A stretch of DNA of 27,584 bases. It comes from Clostridiales bacterium. Lineage in GTDB: Bacteria; Bacillota; Clostridia; Peptostreptococcales; Anaerovoracaceae. A program made the position numbers and the translations under genes. A model generated the notes under the pieces. That model saw nothing but the letters and a program-made list of their open reading frames with translations. It had not been told where the DNA came from and did no database searches. Below are positions 15,406-22,871 of the stretch, one piece after another; within the stretch, counting starts at the first letter, position 1; every line of letters begins with the position of its first letter. The stretch spans positions 1 to 27,584 of the forward strand of contig WRFF01000003.1 of the NCBI GenBank assembly GCA_009778945.1, read 5' to 3'.

Positions 15406-16701
15406 ATGGCGGATATGGCTGCCGGCGCCTGTGAAAGCGGCGCCGAAGATGCGAAGGGCGCGCAGTTCAAATGTAAAGGGACTGTCGCATCCGCGCTCCT
15501 GAACGGTGAAGCCGATATTTCTGTGGCGGAAGACGGGTTTACGCTCGCTTCTTTGTTCGATTCCGCCCATGTGCCCTGGGCTGACGTCACCGGGCTGAAG
15601 TTTGAAGATTATACGGTTCTGGTTCAGGTCAGGACAGGGGCGTACGCGTTTTCAAAACTTGGCGCGAACGGCGAGCCGCTTTACGCCCATATGCTTTCGG
15701 CATACGGCGGCAAAGTCAGGAAATGCCTGTTTGTGAACGGAAGCCCGGCTGTCACCGCGAAAGGCGACGTGAACATAGCCGGAAGCATGGCGCATGGCGT
15801 ACCGGTAGAGGTCTATGATAATTGTATCCTTTCGCTTCCTCCGAATCTGTCTGCAAGACGCGTACCGCTCTGTTTTGCGAATGGGTTTAAAGACGAAGAC
15901 TTTTCGCTTTGGATTTCGACGATCGACGGGAAAGAGACCGCGTATTCAAAACTCGGATACGACCACGCTCCGGTCTCAAAGGCGGTGCAGGACGCGATCA
16001 AAGCTCTGCGTGAGAAAACGATAAAGCAAATCACAAAATTGGGCCCATCGTTGTCAGACAGCGCCGCTTCGCAGCTGGCGAAGCTGATGCCGGAAGGCAT
16101 GGCGGCGCCAATGGGGACGATACGCGGTATCGCACCGTCGTTTGCGGACGCGCTCGAAGCGAAGGTGGCGGAGAGCCGCGCGTCCGAAACGTACAAGGAA
16201 TTTCAGGAAATTTCCGGCGCCGACGCGGTTTGCGTCGGTTTCAAGGCGAACGACGCAGCACCCGGTTCTTCGGAAGCGCAAGTGTCCGAGGATGGCTCGG
16301 AAGCGCAAGTGCCCAAAGACGGCTCGGCTGAGACGGCGCCCCCAAATCCGGACCCATATATGCTCTGGCTTTTGGCGCCGGCTCCGTCCCTGAACGCCTG
16401 CGCCGTAGAATTCGCGGGAGCGGCCAGCGACGCGGCCGCAACATTTGTATACCGTTTTGACGGAGACTGGGACGGTTTCCGTATGAAGCTTGGCATAGCG
16501 CTCGAGGCGATAGCATTCAAGCGGGAGATCATCCGTTATACGGACGAAGATCTTGAAAAGCCGGAAAACTCCGATTTCCGCATGACAAACGACCGCAACG
16601 AGGCGATACGGTTTGTGCGCGGATGTTTTGTCGGGCGTGTGATCCATCGCTCTATGGACAGCTGGAAAACGCAGTTGAGAGGCATGCTGGACAATTCCTG
16701 A
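15406..16701 (+). CDS. Protein of unknown function with two PH-like repeats
   Basis: A 431-aa protein I do not recognise. It starts 6 nt after the preceding zinc-ribbon gene, with no clear ribosome binding site, so it is probably translationally coupled; ATG 15415 is an alternative start. Two beta-rich segments look like divergent copies of one domain: about 30-105 (FEDYTVLVQVRTGAYAFSKL) and about 135-205 (KDEDFSLWISTIDGKETAYSKLG), each ending in a helix, as in bacterial PH-like domains. A helical segment, a short acidic repeat (SEAQVSEDG/SEAQVPKDG, about 289-306) and a mixed alpha/beta C-terminal domain follow (about 325-431). It has no CxxC pairs, unlike its neighbours. I infer that it is the client or scaffold of the zinc-ribbon set; function unknown. 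Confidence 0.8.
   Translation: MADMAAGACESGAEDAKGAQFKCKGTVASALLNGEADISVAEDGFTLASLFDSAHVPWADVTGLKFEDYTVLVQVRTGAYAFSKLGANGEPLYAHMLSAYGGKVRKCLFVNGSPAVTAKGDVNIAGSMAHGVPVEVYDNCILSLPPNLSARRVPLCFANGFKDEDFSLWISTIDGKETAYSKLGYDHAPVSKAVQDAIKALREKTIKQITKLGPSLSDSAASQLAKLMPEGMAAPMGTIRGIAPSFADALEAKVAESRASETYKEFQEISGADAVCVGFKANDAAPGSSEAQVSEDGSEAQVPKDGSAETAPPNPDPYMLWLLAPAPSLNACAVEFAGAASDAAATFVYRFDGDWDGFRMKLGIALEAIAFKREIIRYTDEDLEKPENSDFRMTNDRNEAIRFVRGCFVGRVIHRSMDSWKTQLRGMLDNS
16270..16323 (+). repeat. Two 27-nt direct repeats within the 15406-16701 gene
   Basis: The unit beginning TCGGAAGCGCAAGTG occurs at 16270-16296 and 16297-16323 and encodes SEAQVSEDG then SEAQVPKDG, inside an acidic linker. Confidence 0.75.
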
Positions 16702-16711
16702 TTCGTATTAT

Positions 16712-17419
16712 TTATTTCCCGTACCGGTTATGGCTTACAAAATCTTTCGTTTCGCGGCGCACGCGGAGCCGGTGGTCCTCACCGGCCGGATAGCCCAGCC
16801 GGATGCCGAGCGCGATGCGCAGGGACGACGGGATGTCCAGCAGATTTTGAACCTCGCCCGACAAAGGTTTGTTTCCGAACGCGCTGATGATGTGAAACCC
16901 GAGACCATGCGCTTCCGCCATAAGCCACATGTTTTCCAGGACGAACCCGAGGCTCATCACGCCGAGGAAATCGTTCTCCGAGTTCGGGGCGCGCCGGTTC
17001 GGATCGTACAGGATCAGCAGCAAGACCGGCCCCTCGCTCACCCGTCTACCCAATCCTGATAAAGGCACGTTCAGCCTGCCCTGCTGCGCTTCCTCCGTGA
17101 GCCATGCCGGTGGGAACTGGCTGGCCGGAAGGCCGGTTTTTTTCTGTTTGTACTCCTCTTCCGTGAAGGAAAGCTGCCGGTAATTTTCTTGTATAAACGC
17201 GGACGTGATCGATGATTTCAATTCGCTCAATTCCGTCAGCACGGATTTGTCGTCCACCACAATCACTTCAAAATTCTGCATATTGTGAGCTGTCGGCCCC
17301 CAGGCCGCCGCTTCAAGGATGTCCTGCAGAACGGCGGGATCGATCGGACGGTTTCCGTCAAACGGGCTCCTTGCGGATTTCCGATCCTTGATCAGTTGTA
17401 ATAAATCCTGTTCGTTCAT
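16712..17419 (-). CDS. Nitroreductase family protein
   Basis: A 235-aa flavin-dependent oxidoreductase of the nitroreductase superfamily, expected to use FMN and NAD(P)H as a dimer. The N-terminal RKSARSPFDGNRPID and AAAWGPTAHNMQNFEVIVVDD contain the usual FMN-phosphate and substrate-pocket residues. The late segment ENMWLMAEAHGLGFHIISAF and IALGIRLGYPAG match the family's C-terminal FMN-binding helix and strand. A GAGGAG overlapping the stop of the upstream dehydrogenase gene lies 8 nt before the ATG. It is the last gene of a three-gene minus-strand run and converges on the zinc-ribbon operon with only 10 nt between the stops, with no recognisable terminator. The natural substrate is unknown. 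Confidence 0.9.
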   Translation of the reverse strand: MNEQDLLQLIKDRKSARSPFDGNRPIDPAVLQDILEAAAWGPTAHNMQNFEVIVVDDKSVLTELSELKSSITSAFIQENYRQLSFTEEEYKQKKTGLPASQFPPAWLTEEAQQGRLNVPLSGLGRRVSEGPVLLLILYDPNRRAPNSENDFLGVMSLGFVLENMWLMAEAHGLGFHIISAFGNKPLSGEVQNLLDIPSSLRIALGIRLGYPAGEDHRLRVRRETKDFVSHNRYGK

Positions 17420-17431
17420 GTCATTATCTCC

Positions 17432-18151
17432 TCATTGCTTCCAGGCGACTTCCAATCTAATTTCATCGATGCCTTCTTCCATCTTTGAAAACGCTTTTTC
17501 CACGTATTGGTCGGAGGACATCATATTGGGGGACGTTACCATATTTCGTTTCCTGCGTCCTTCGAGGTTCAGCTCCGATTCCACCATCGGCGGGATCATT
17601 TCAATAACGCGAATCCCCAAAGGCGCAAGCTGCGCGCGCTGCGCAATGGAAAACGCGTGCATGCCGGCTTTCGTCGCGCAGTAGATCGGCGCTCTTGTCG
17701 CGTGCTCCACCATGAAGGCGAGGCCGGAGGAGACGTTGACGATGGCCGCGTTGTCTTTGCCGGCGAGCAGCGGTGTGAACAGTGCCGACAGATAGATAGG
17801 CGCCACAAAATTGACCCGAATTTCATTATCCTCCTGCATCAGGTCAGGCAGGCCGGGCATTCCTTTCGTCAAATCAATGTCGCATTGGATACCGGCGTTG
17901 TTAATCAGGATATTTATTTTGGGGAAATGCTCGCTAACATATCGGAAAAGCGCTTCACGGCCATCGGGAATCGACACATCACAAGAAAAGGTATGGATTC
18001 CCGGAAGCTCCGCGGCGGCCTGCTCCAGCCGGTCTTCCCGGCGCCCGCAGATAATGATGGTATTGCCGCGCCCGTGGAAATTTTTCGCCATCGAATAACC
18101 GATCCCCGTCGCGCCGCCCGTGACCAATACTGTGTTTTCATTCATTCTCAT
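17432..18151 (-). CDS. Short-chain dehydrogenase/reductase
   Basis: A 239-aa SDR-family NAD(P)-dependent oxidoreductase. The cofactor motif TGGATGIG is at 11-18, the structural NNAG at 84-87, a serine at 141/142 and the catalytic YCATK (Tyr157, Lys161). The overall pattern, with EMIPPMVESEL after the active site, resembles DltE/YciK-like short SDRs. AAGGAG lies 9 nt before ATG 18151; a second ATG at 18145 is possible. The nitroreductase begins 12 nt downstream, so the two are cotranscribed and may act on a common substrate. The substrate cannot be told from the sequence. Confidence 0.92.
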   Translation of the reverse strand: MRMNENTVLVTGGATGIGYSMAKNFHGRGNTIIICGRREDRLEQAAAELPGIHTFSCDVSIPDGREALFRYVSEHFPKINILINNAGIQCDIDLTKGMPGLPDLMQEDNEIRVNFVAPIYLSALFTPLLAGKDNAAIVNVSSGLAFMVEHATRAPIYCATKAGMHAFSIAQRAQLAPLGIRVIEMIPPMVESELNLEGRRKRNMVTSPNMMSSDQYVEKAFSKMEEGIDEIRLEVAWKQ

Positions 18152-18181
18152 TGTCTTTTGCTCCTTTTCCCGTTCGGGCAG

Positions 18182-19054
18182 CTATTGGTTTGTCGACGCT
18201 GTGGGGTCCTTGAGATAAGAAGTGCTCATCCAGCCGCCGCCGTCGTCAAACAGGCAGAAGGCCCATTCGCCCGAATCGTTTTTGTCGTCTTTCACGACCG
18301 CGATCTTGTCCACGCGCGTACCGCCCGCGATCATGCCGTAGGACGGGTTTTTCGTACTCGGGCCGGAGCGCACGTTCAGATCGGTTGTGGTCGCGGCGGC
18401 TTCGGCGGTGGGCAGGAAGCTGTCCGGATAGACGGTGTTTTTGTCTGTGGCCACGCCCGGATCCCCGAAATAACGCGGGCCGCCCTGCCCCGCGCCTACG
18501 GGACGCATCACGAGAAACGCGCCTTTGTTGATCACCTTTTCGGAGTCGCCCGAACCGTCGGGAGCCATTGCTTCCGCCTTGTTTTGCGCGATCAAAACAA
18601 CGGAACGTACATCCCCAAAGACCGCTTTGAACGTCACTTTCGTGAAAACTTTCGCGTTGTCCCGGCCCTGGTCGTGGTAGACCTCGGTGGTCAAGCCGTT
18701 TTTCTCTTCCGTCGTATACGCGCCGTGGTAGAGGTCGAGCGTGAGCTCCTTTCCGTCCGCGCCGCCCCAGGTATAGTCCCCGTAATATACGCAGCCCTTT
18801 TGAAGAGGGTTGTAGATCGCGAGACTAAGCGTCACCCGGCCATTCGCCGTGAACGCCATGGTATACATATTGAAGGGTGCGTTTGGGTCGGTGTAGATAC
18901 CGTCCCAGTTGCCCGTCAGATTGTATGGCGCGGGCGCGGGAGGCGCCGCGCTGCCGCCGGAATCGCCTTTGCCCGCTTTACCGCAGGCCGCAAGCGCGCC
19001 GATCAATAAGAGCGTTATACAAATAACGAATACTTTTCTCATATTTTTTTTCAT
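18182..19054 (-). CDS. Lipoprotein with C-terminal SH3 domain
   Basis: A 290-aa secreted lipoprotein. The signal peptide (KKNMRKVFVICITLLLIGAL) ends in the lipobox LAAC, so the mature protein starts at the lipidated Cys and would be anchored to the outer face of the membrane. A Gly/Ala/Pro spacer follows, then a beta-rich domain (NLTGNWDGIYTDPNAPF...) resembling lipocalin-like folds, then a bacterial SH3 domain (TTTDLNVRSGPSTKNPSYGM...GWMSTSYL) of the type that binds cell-wall peptides. I start at ATG 19054, giving a standard signal peptide; there is no clear ribosome binding site, and ATG 19042 is also possible. The SDR gene starts 30 nt downstream, suggesting one transcript. Role: probably envelope-associated, otherwise unknown. 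Confidence 0.85.
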   Translation of the reverse strand: MKKNMRKVFVICITLLLIGALAACGKAGKGDSGGSAAPPAPAPYNLTGNWDGIYTDPNAPFNMYTMAFTANGRVTLSLAIYNPLQKGCVYYGDYTWGGADGKELTLDLYHGAYTTEEKNGLTTEVYHDQGRDNAKVFTKVTFKAVFGDVRSVVLIAQNKAEAMAPDGSGDSEKVINKGAFLVMRPVGAGQGGPRYFGDPGVATDKNTVYPDSFLPTAEAAATTTDLNVRSGPSTKNPSYGMIAGGTRVDKIAVVKDDKNDSGEWAFCLFDDGGGWMSTSYLKDPTASTNQ

Positions 19055-19058
19055 AACC

Positions 19059-19075
19059 AAAGTATATAATACTTT
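19059..19075. promoter_or_regulatory. Palindrome just upstream of the lipoprotein gene
   Basis: AAAGTAT-ATA-ATACTTT is a perfect 7-bp inverted repeat with a 3-bp centre, ending 5 nt from the ATG at 19054. It also contains the -10-like TATTAT on the minus strand. It could be an operator or a promoter core; AT-rich chance palindromes are common. Confidence 0.35.
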
Positions 19076-19159
19076 CCCTGAACAGCACCACAAAATAAAA
19101 TGATGATATGATTACTTCGCACAATTGCGGAAATATTGTCGGAGCAATAATAATTTGGG

Positions 19160-19174
19160 ATGGAAAGTATGCTT
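19160..19174. promoter_or_regulatory. Upstream half-operator for the XRE regulator
   Basis: ATGGAAAGTATGCTT overlaps the -35 box (19173-19178). It matches 13 of 15 positions of the downstream palindrome (ATGGAAAGCGTGCTT), so it is a likely second site for the same regulator. Confidence 0.5.
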
Positions 19175-19200
19175 GACATTTTTATTTCTTGTGGTAACAT
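19173..19200 (+). promoter_or_regulatory. Promoter of the XRE regulator gene
   Basis: Perfect TTGACA (19173-19178), a 16-nt spacer and TAACAT (19195-19200). The predicted start (about 19207) falls at the edge of the palindrome 19205-19228. Confidence 0.65.
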
Positions 19201-19204
19201 TTAG

Positions 19205-19228
19205 TTATGGAAAGCGTGCTTTCCATAA
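19205..19228. promoter_or_regulatory. Palindromic operator at the XRE promoter
   Basis: TTATGGAAAGC-GT-GCTTTCCATAA: perfect 11-bp arms around a 2-bp centre, placed just after the -10 box and before the AAGGAGGT at 19233-19240. Position and symmetry are those of an autoregulatory repressor site. Confidence 0.7.
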
Positions 19229-19246
19229 CGGCAAGGAGGTATGCGG

Positions 19247-19447
19247 ATGCGTAATCGGCTGGAAGAGCTGCGCAAACAACGAAACATTACGCAGGAAGAG
19301 CTTGCGGTGGCTTTGGAAGTATCGAGGCAGACTGTCGGGTCGCTCGAAAACGGACGATACAACCCGTCTATCACGCTCGCGATCAAGATCGCGCGGTACT
19401 TCGATATTGCCGTTGAGGAAATGTTTATCTACGAAGAGGAGAAATGA
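19247..19447 (+). CDS. XRE-family helix-turn-helix transcriptional regulator
   Basis: A 66-aa DNA-binding protein made of a single Cro/C1-type domain: NRLEELRKQRNITQEELA then VSRQTVGSLENGRYNPSITLAIKIARYF, with the recognition helix around SRQTVGSLENG. I start at ATG 19247 because AAGGAGGT (19233-19240) is 6 nt upstream; the ATG at 19241 would be directly adjacent to it. The palindromic operator and a half-site flank its promoter, suggesting autorepression. Its last codons overlap the next gene (ATGA, 19444-19447). The arrangement of a minimal XRE repressor with a small membrane protein is common in Bacillota; the signal it senses is unknown. Confidence 0.92.
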   Translation: MRNRLEELRKQRNITQEELAVALEVSRQTVGSLENGRYNPSITLAIKIARYFDIAVEEMFIYEEEK

Positions 19448-19875
19448 AAATGAAAAGCAAATTCAGATCGGTTATCTTGTATGTCGGTATCGCCGTTTTC
19501 GCGGTCGGGTTGCTGCTGACATTCATTTTCAGCGATGCGAGCGGAACGATGTCGTCGGTGGCGGCCGTATTGTGCGGAATCGGCGCCGGCTGGATAGGGG
19601 CCGGCGTGGCATTTATGATCCGGGGCAGACGGTTAAAAGATGATCCGGAAAGAGCCAAGCGGCTTGAGATAGAGGAAAAGGATGAACGCAATATCCATAT
19701 ACGCGAGAAAGCGGGATATATAATGTGGTTTATCAGCCTTATCATGATAGCCGCCTTGATGCTGACATTTAGGATCCTGGATGATATGCTGCCGTTCTGG
19801 CTGTGTATGGGCGTTTTTTGGATTCACATTATCTGTTATTTTGTTCTTATATCGGTATACAAGAAAAAAATATAG
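19444..19875 (+). CDS. Small membrane protein with four predicted helices
   Basis: A 143-aa integral membrane protein of unknown function, coupled to the XRE gene by a 4-nt overlap. Hydrophobic segments are about 9-29 (VILYVGIAVFAVGLLLTFIF), 38-60, 92-110 and 115-138. Between the second and third lies a charged cytoplasmic loop (RGRRLKDDPERAKRLEIEEKDERN). The pairing with a tiny repressor suggests a membrane signal or efflux-related module, but no motif identifies it. A strong terminator follows 33 nt after the stop. Confidence 0.82.
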   Translation: MKMKSKFRSVILYVGIAVFAVGLLLTFIFSDASGTMSSVAAVLCGIGAGWIGAGVAFMIRGRRLKDDPERAKRLEIEEKDERNIHIREKAGYIMWFISLIMIAALMLTFRILDDMLPFWLCMGVFWIHIICYFVLISVYKKKI

Positions 19876-19908
19876 CTATCGTTCCATCAGACAAAATAGT
19901 ATTGATTT

Positions 19909-19939
19909 GGGCGGCCGGAGACGGCCGCCCTTTTCTCTT
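19909..19939 (+). terminator. Rho-independent terminator of the XRE-membrane protein operon
   Basis: GGGCGGCCG (19909-19917), a GAGA tetraloop and CGGCCGCCC (19922-19930) form a perfect 9-bp GC stem, followed by TTTTCTCTT. This is the clearest terminator in the window. Confidence 0.92.
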
Positions 19940-19941
19940 CA

Positions 19942-19972
19942 TTGTGTCGCGAATCGCGCCGTGTGTTAAAAT
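19942..19972 (+). promoter_or_regulatory. Candidate promoter of uvrA (possibly leaderless)
   Basis: TTGTGT (19942-19947), a long 19-nt spacer and TAAAAT (19967-19972). The ATG at 19980 is 7 nt past the -10, and no ribosome binding site is present. The -35 is poor. Confidence 0.4.
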
Positions 19973-19979
19973 GAAAACC

Positions 19980-22844
19980 ATGGCAAAAGATCTATATATC
20001 AAAGGTGCGAACGAGCACAATCTGAAGAATATCGACCTGCGGATCCCGCGCGACAGGTTCGTCGTACTCACCGGTTTGTCAGGCAGCGGCAAGAGTTCGC
20101 TCGCGTTCGACACGATCTACGCGGAGGGGCAGCGGCGCTATGTCGAAAGCCTTTCAGCCTACGCGCGCATGTTCCTCGGGCGCATGGATAAGCCCGACGT
20201 CGAGTTCATCGAAGGGCTGTCGCCAGCGATTTCCATCGATCAGAAGAGCACGCACAACAATCCCCGTTCCACGGTCGGCACGGTGACGGAAATCCACGAC
20301 TATCTGCGCCTTATGTATGCGCGTATCGGCGTGCCGCACTGCCCGATTTGCGGGCAGGAGATCACGAGCCAAACGGTCGATCAGATCGCGGACATCCTTG
20401 CGGCGTATCCCGAGGGCACGCGTCTCACGCTGCTCGCCCCGGTTGTGCGCGCGCGCAAAGGCACGCATGAAAAGGTGCTCGAAACGATTCGCAAAGAGGG
20501 TTTTACGCGGGTGCGCGTGAATGGGCTTATTCAGACGCTCGGAGAAGACGAAATCAGTCTGGATAAAAATTATAAGCATTCGATTGAGATCGTGGTGGAC
20601 CGTATTGTTATAAAGGAGGACGTGCTCTCCCGTATCACGGAGAGCGTGGAGACAGCGGTCAAATACGGCGAAGGGCTTGTTTTCGCGCATATCCTCTGGA
20701 CAAAGCATGAGGACGAGGAGCCTTCTGAAGAGGAGAAGATTTTTTCCACGAAACTTGCATGCCCGGAACACGGCGCGAGCATCGAAGAGCTCGAACCCCG
20801 GATGTTTTCTTTCAACTCGCCGTTCGGCGCGTGCCCGGTCTGTAACGGCCTTGGTTTCATCCAGCAAATCGATCCGGACCTCATCATCACGGATACGGAG
20901 AAGAGCATTACGGACGGGGCGCTTTCCGGTGTTTTCGCCAGTATGGAATACTCCGGTTTTTACCGGCAAATGATCGAAGTGCTCGCGCGCGAGCACAGAG
21001 TGGATCTGTCGCTGCCGTGGGCGGAGCTGCCGGAGAATTTTCGCCGTGAGGTGCTCTACGGCACGGGCGGCAGGCATCTGAAATATACGTACAAAAGCCG
21101 GACAACCGGCCGTACGTCCAATATGGATCATCCGTTTGAAGGCGTGCTGACAAACCTGGAGCGGCGTTACCGCGAGACCACGTCCGATTTTATGAAGGAA
21201 AAAATGGAGCAGGTGATGAAGCTCACGCCCTGCGAGACGTGCGGCGGAAAACGCCTGCGGCCCGAATCGCTTGCGGTTACGGTAGGCGGAAAAAATATCG
21301 CCGACCTCTCGGATCTGTCCGTCCGCGCCGCGGGGGAATTCATCGAGACGCTTGCTTCGCAGCTTTCGGAAAAGGATACGGCGATCGCCTATCAGATCCT
21401 GAAGGAGATCCGCGCGCGGTTTTCGTTCCTCGTAAACGTCGGGCTGGATTATTTGACGCTTTCGCGCAGCGCGGGCACGCTTTCGGGCGGAGAGGCGCAG
21501 CGCATCCGGCTTGCGACGCAGATCGGCAGCGCGCTCGTCGGCGTCATGTATATCCTGGACGAGCCGTCCATCGGGCTGCATCAGAAGGATAATGTGAAAC
21601 TGCTGAAGACCCTGCGCGACCTCACCGATCTCGGCAATACGCTGATCGTTGTGGAGCATGACGAGGAGACAATGGGCAGCGCCGATTATATCGTGGATAT
21701 CGGCCCGGGTGCGGGCGTGCACGGCGGGGAGATCGTCGCGCAAGGCACGATCGAAGATATCAAAAAATGCAAGGCATCCATTACGGGGCAGTACCTTTCC
21801 GGCAAGCTGAAAATCGAAGTTCCGAAAAGCAGGCGGCCCGGAAGCGGGCAGGAAATCGTGGTTCGCGGCGCTTCGGCGAACAATCTGAAAAATATCGACG
21901 TGAGCTTCCCTCTCGGGAAATTCATCTGCGTAACGGGTGTGTCGGGAAGCGGCAAGAGTTCGCTCGTGAACGAGATCCTGCAAAAGGCGCTTGCGCGGGA
22001 CGTGAACGGCGCGCGCACGACGCCGGGCGCGCATGCCGGCATTGACGGCATAGAGGCGATCGACAAGGTGATCGATATCGACCAGGCGCCGATCGGCCGC
22101 ACGCCGCGGTCAAACCCCGCGACGTATACGGGCCTCTTCACACCGATCCGCGATCTCTTCGCAACGCTGCCCGAGGCGAAAATAAGGGGTTATGAAAAAG
22201 GGCGTTTCTCCTTCAATGTCAAAGGGGGGCGCTGCGAAGCCTGCAAGGGCGACGGCATTATCAAGATCGAGATGCATTTCCTGCCGGATGTGTATGTGCC
22301 GTGCGAGGTGTGCAAAGGGCGGCGGTACAACCGCGAAACACTTGAAGTCAAATTCAAGGGGAAGAGTATCTACGACGTATTGGAGATGACGGTCGACGAA
22401 GCGCTGGAGTTCTTCGCAAACCACCCGATGATCCGGCGCCAGCTCGACACGCTGTCTGACGTCGGGCTCGGTTATATCAGGCTCGGCCAGCCGTCCACGC
22501 AGCTTTCCGGCGGCGAGGCGCAGCGCGTGAAACTCGCGACCGAACTGTCCAAGCGCAGCACCGGCCGCACGCTCTACGTTTTGGACGAACCCACGACCGG
22601 CCTGCATTTCGCGGACGTCGCGAAACTCTGCGAGGTACTCGACCGCCTTGTGGACGCCGGCAATACCGTGGTCGTCATCGAGCACAACCTGGACGTTGTA
22701 AAACGCGCGGACCACATCATCGACCTCGGCCCGGACGGCGGCGACCGCGGCGGCGAAGTGATCACCGAAGGCACGCCTGAGCAGGTTATGAAGGTGAAAC
22801 GCTCCTATACCGGGCAGTTCCTGAAGAGGATGCTGGAGAAATAG
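19980..22844 (+). CDS. uvrA: Excinuclease ABC subunit A
   Basis: The damage-recognition ATPase of nucleotide excision repair, which loads UvrB on damaged DNA. From ATG 19980 it has 954 aa, the usual size. Two ABC ATPase modules are intact: Walker A GLSGSGKSS (32-40) and GVSGSGKSS (653-661); signatures LSGGEAQRIRLA (about 500) and LSGGEAQRVKLA (about 842), each followed by a LDEPSIGLH or LDEPTTGLH Walker B. Zinc modules include CPICGQE, CPVCNGLGF, CETCGGKR and CEACKGDG...CEVCKGRRY. An in-frame extension back to 19803 overlaps the previous gene and crosses its terminator, so I reject it; ATG 19971 is an alternative. No Shine-Dalgarno precedes either ATG. Confidence 0.97.
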   Translation: MAKDLYIKGANEHNLKNIDLRIPRDRFVVLTGLSGSGKSSLAFDTIYAEGQRRYVESLSAYARMFLGRMDKPDVEFIEGLSPAISIDQKSTHNNPRSTVGTVTEIHDYLRLMYARIGVPHCPICGQEITSQTVDQIADILAAYPEGTRLTLLAPVVRARKGTHEKVLETIRKEGFTRVRVNGLIQTLGEDEISLDKNYKHSIEIVVDRIVIKEDVLSRITESVETAVKYGEGLVFAHILWTKHEDEEPSEEEKIFSTKLACPEHGASIEELEPRMFSFNSPFGACPVCNGLGFIQQIDPDLIITDTEKSITDGALSGVFASMEYSGFYRQMIEVLAREHRVDLSLPWAELPENFRREVLYGTGGRHLKYTYKSRTTGRTSNMDHPFEGVLTNLERRYRETTSDFMKEKMEQVMKLTPCETCGGKRLRPESLAVTVGGKNIADLSDLSVRAAGEFIETLASQLSEKDTAIAYQILKEIRARFSFLVNVGLDYLTLSRSAGTLSGGEAQRIRLATQIGSALVGVMYILDEPSIGLHQKDNVKLLKTLRDLTDLGNTLIVVEHDEETMGSADYIVDIGPGAGVHGGEIVAQGTIEDIKKCKASITGQYLSGKLKIEVPKSRRPGSGQEIVVRGASANNLKNIDVSFPLGKFICVTGVSGSGKSSLVNEILQKALARDVNGARTTPGAHAGIDGIEAIDKVIDIDQAPIGRTPRSNPATYTGLFTPIRDLFATLPEAKIRGYEKGRFSFNVKGGRCEACKGDGIIKIEMHFLPDVYVPCEVCKGRRYNRETLEVKFKGKSIYDVLEMTVDEALEFFANHPMIRRQLDTLSDVGLGYIRLGQPSTQLSGGEAQRVKLATELSKRSTGRTLYVLDEPTTGLHFADVAKLCEVLDRLVDAGNTVVVIEHNLDVVKRADHIIDLGPDGGDRGGEVITEGTPEQVMKVKRSYTGQFLKRMLEK

Positions 22845-22850
22845 TATAAT
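22845..22850 (+). promoter_or_regulatory. -10-like TATAAT before the ThrE-type gene
   Basis: A perfect TATAAT directly after the uvrA stop, 21 nt before the next ATG, without a convincing -35. It may give the exporter its own start. Confidence 0.3.
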
Positions 22851-22871
22851 TGTGCGAAGAGAAGAATTGCT

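Noticed and set aside
17507..19009. 500-codon plus-strand frame across the SDR and lipoprotein genes
   Set aside because: Both minus-strand genes have clear families and ribosome binding or signal-peptide features; the plus frame is their shadow.
19803..19979. N-terminal extension of uvrA
   Set aside because: It overlaps the preceding membrane-protein gene and crosses a strong terminator; UvrA homologs begin at MAKD.
20154..22034. 626-codon minus-strand frame opposite uvrA
   Set aside because: It lies entirely inside uvrA and its translation is Arg/His-rich without domain signatures.
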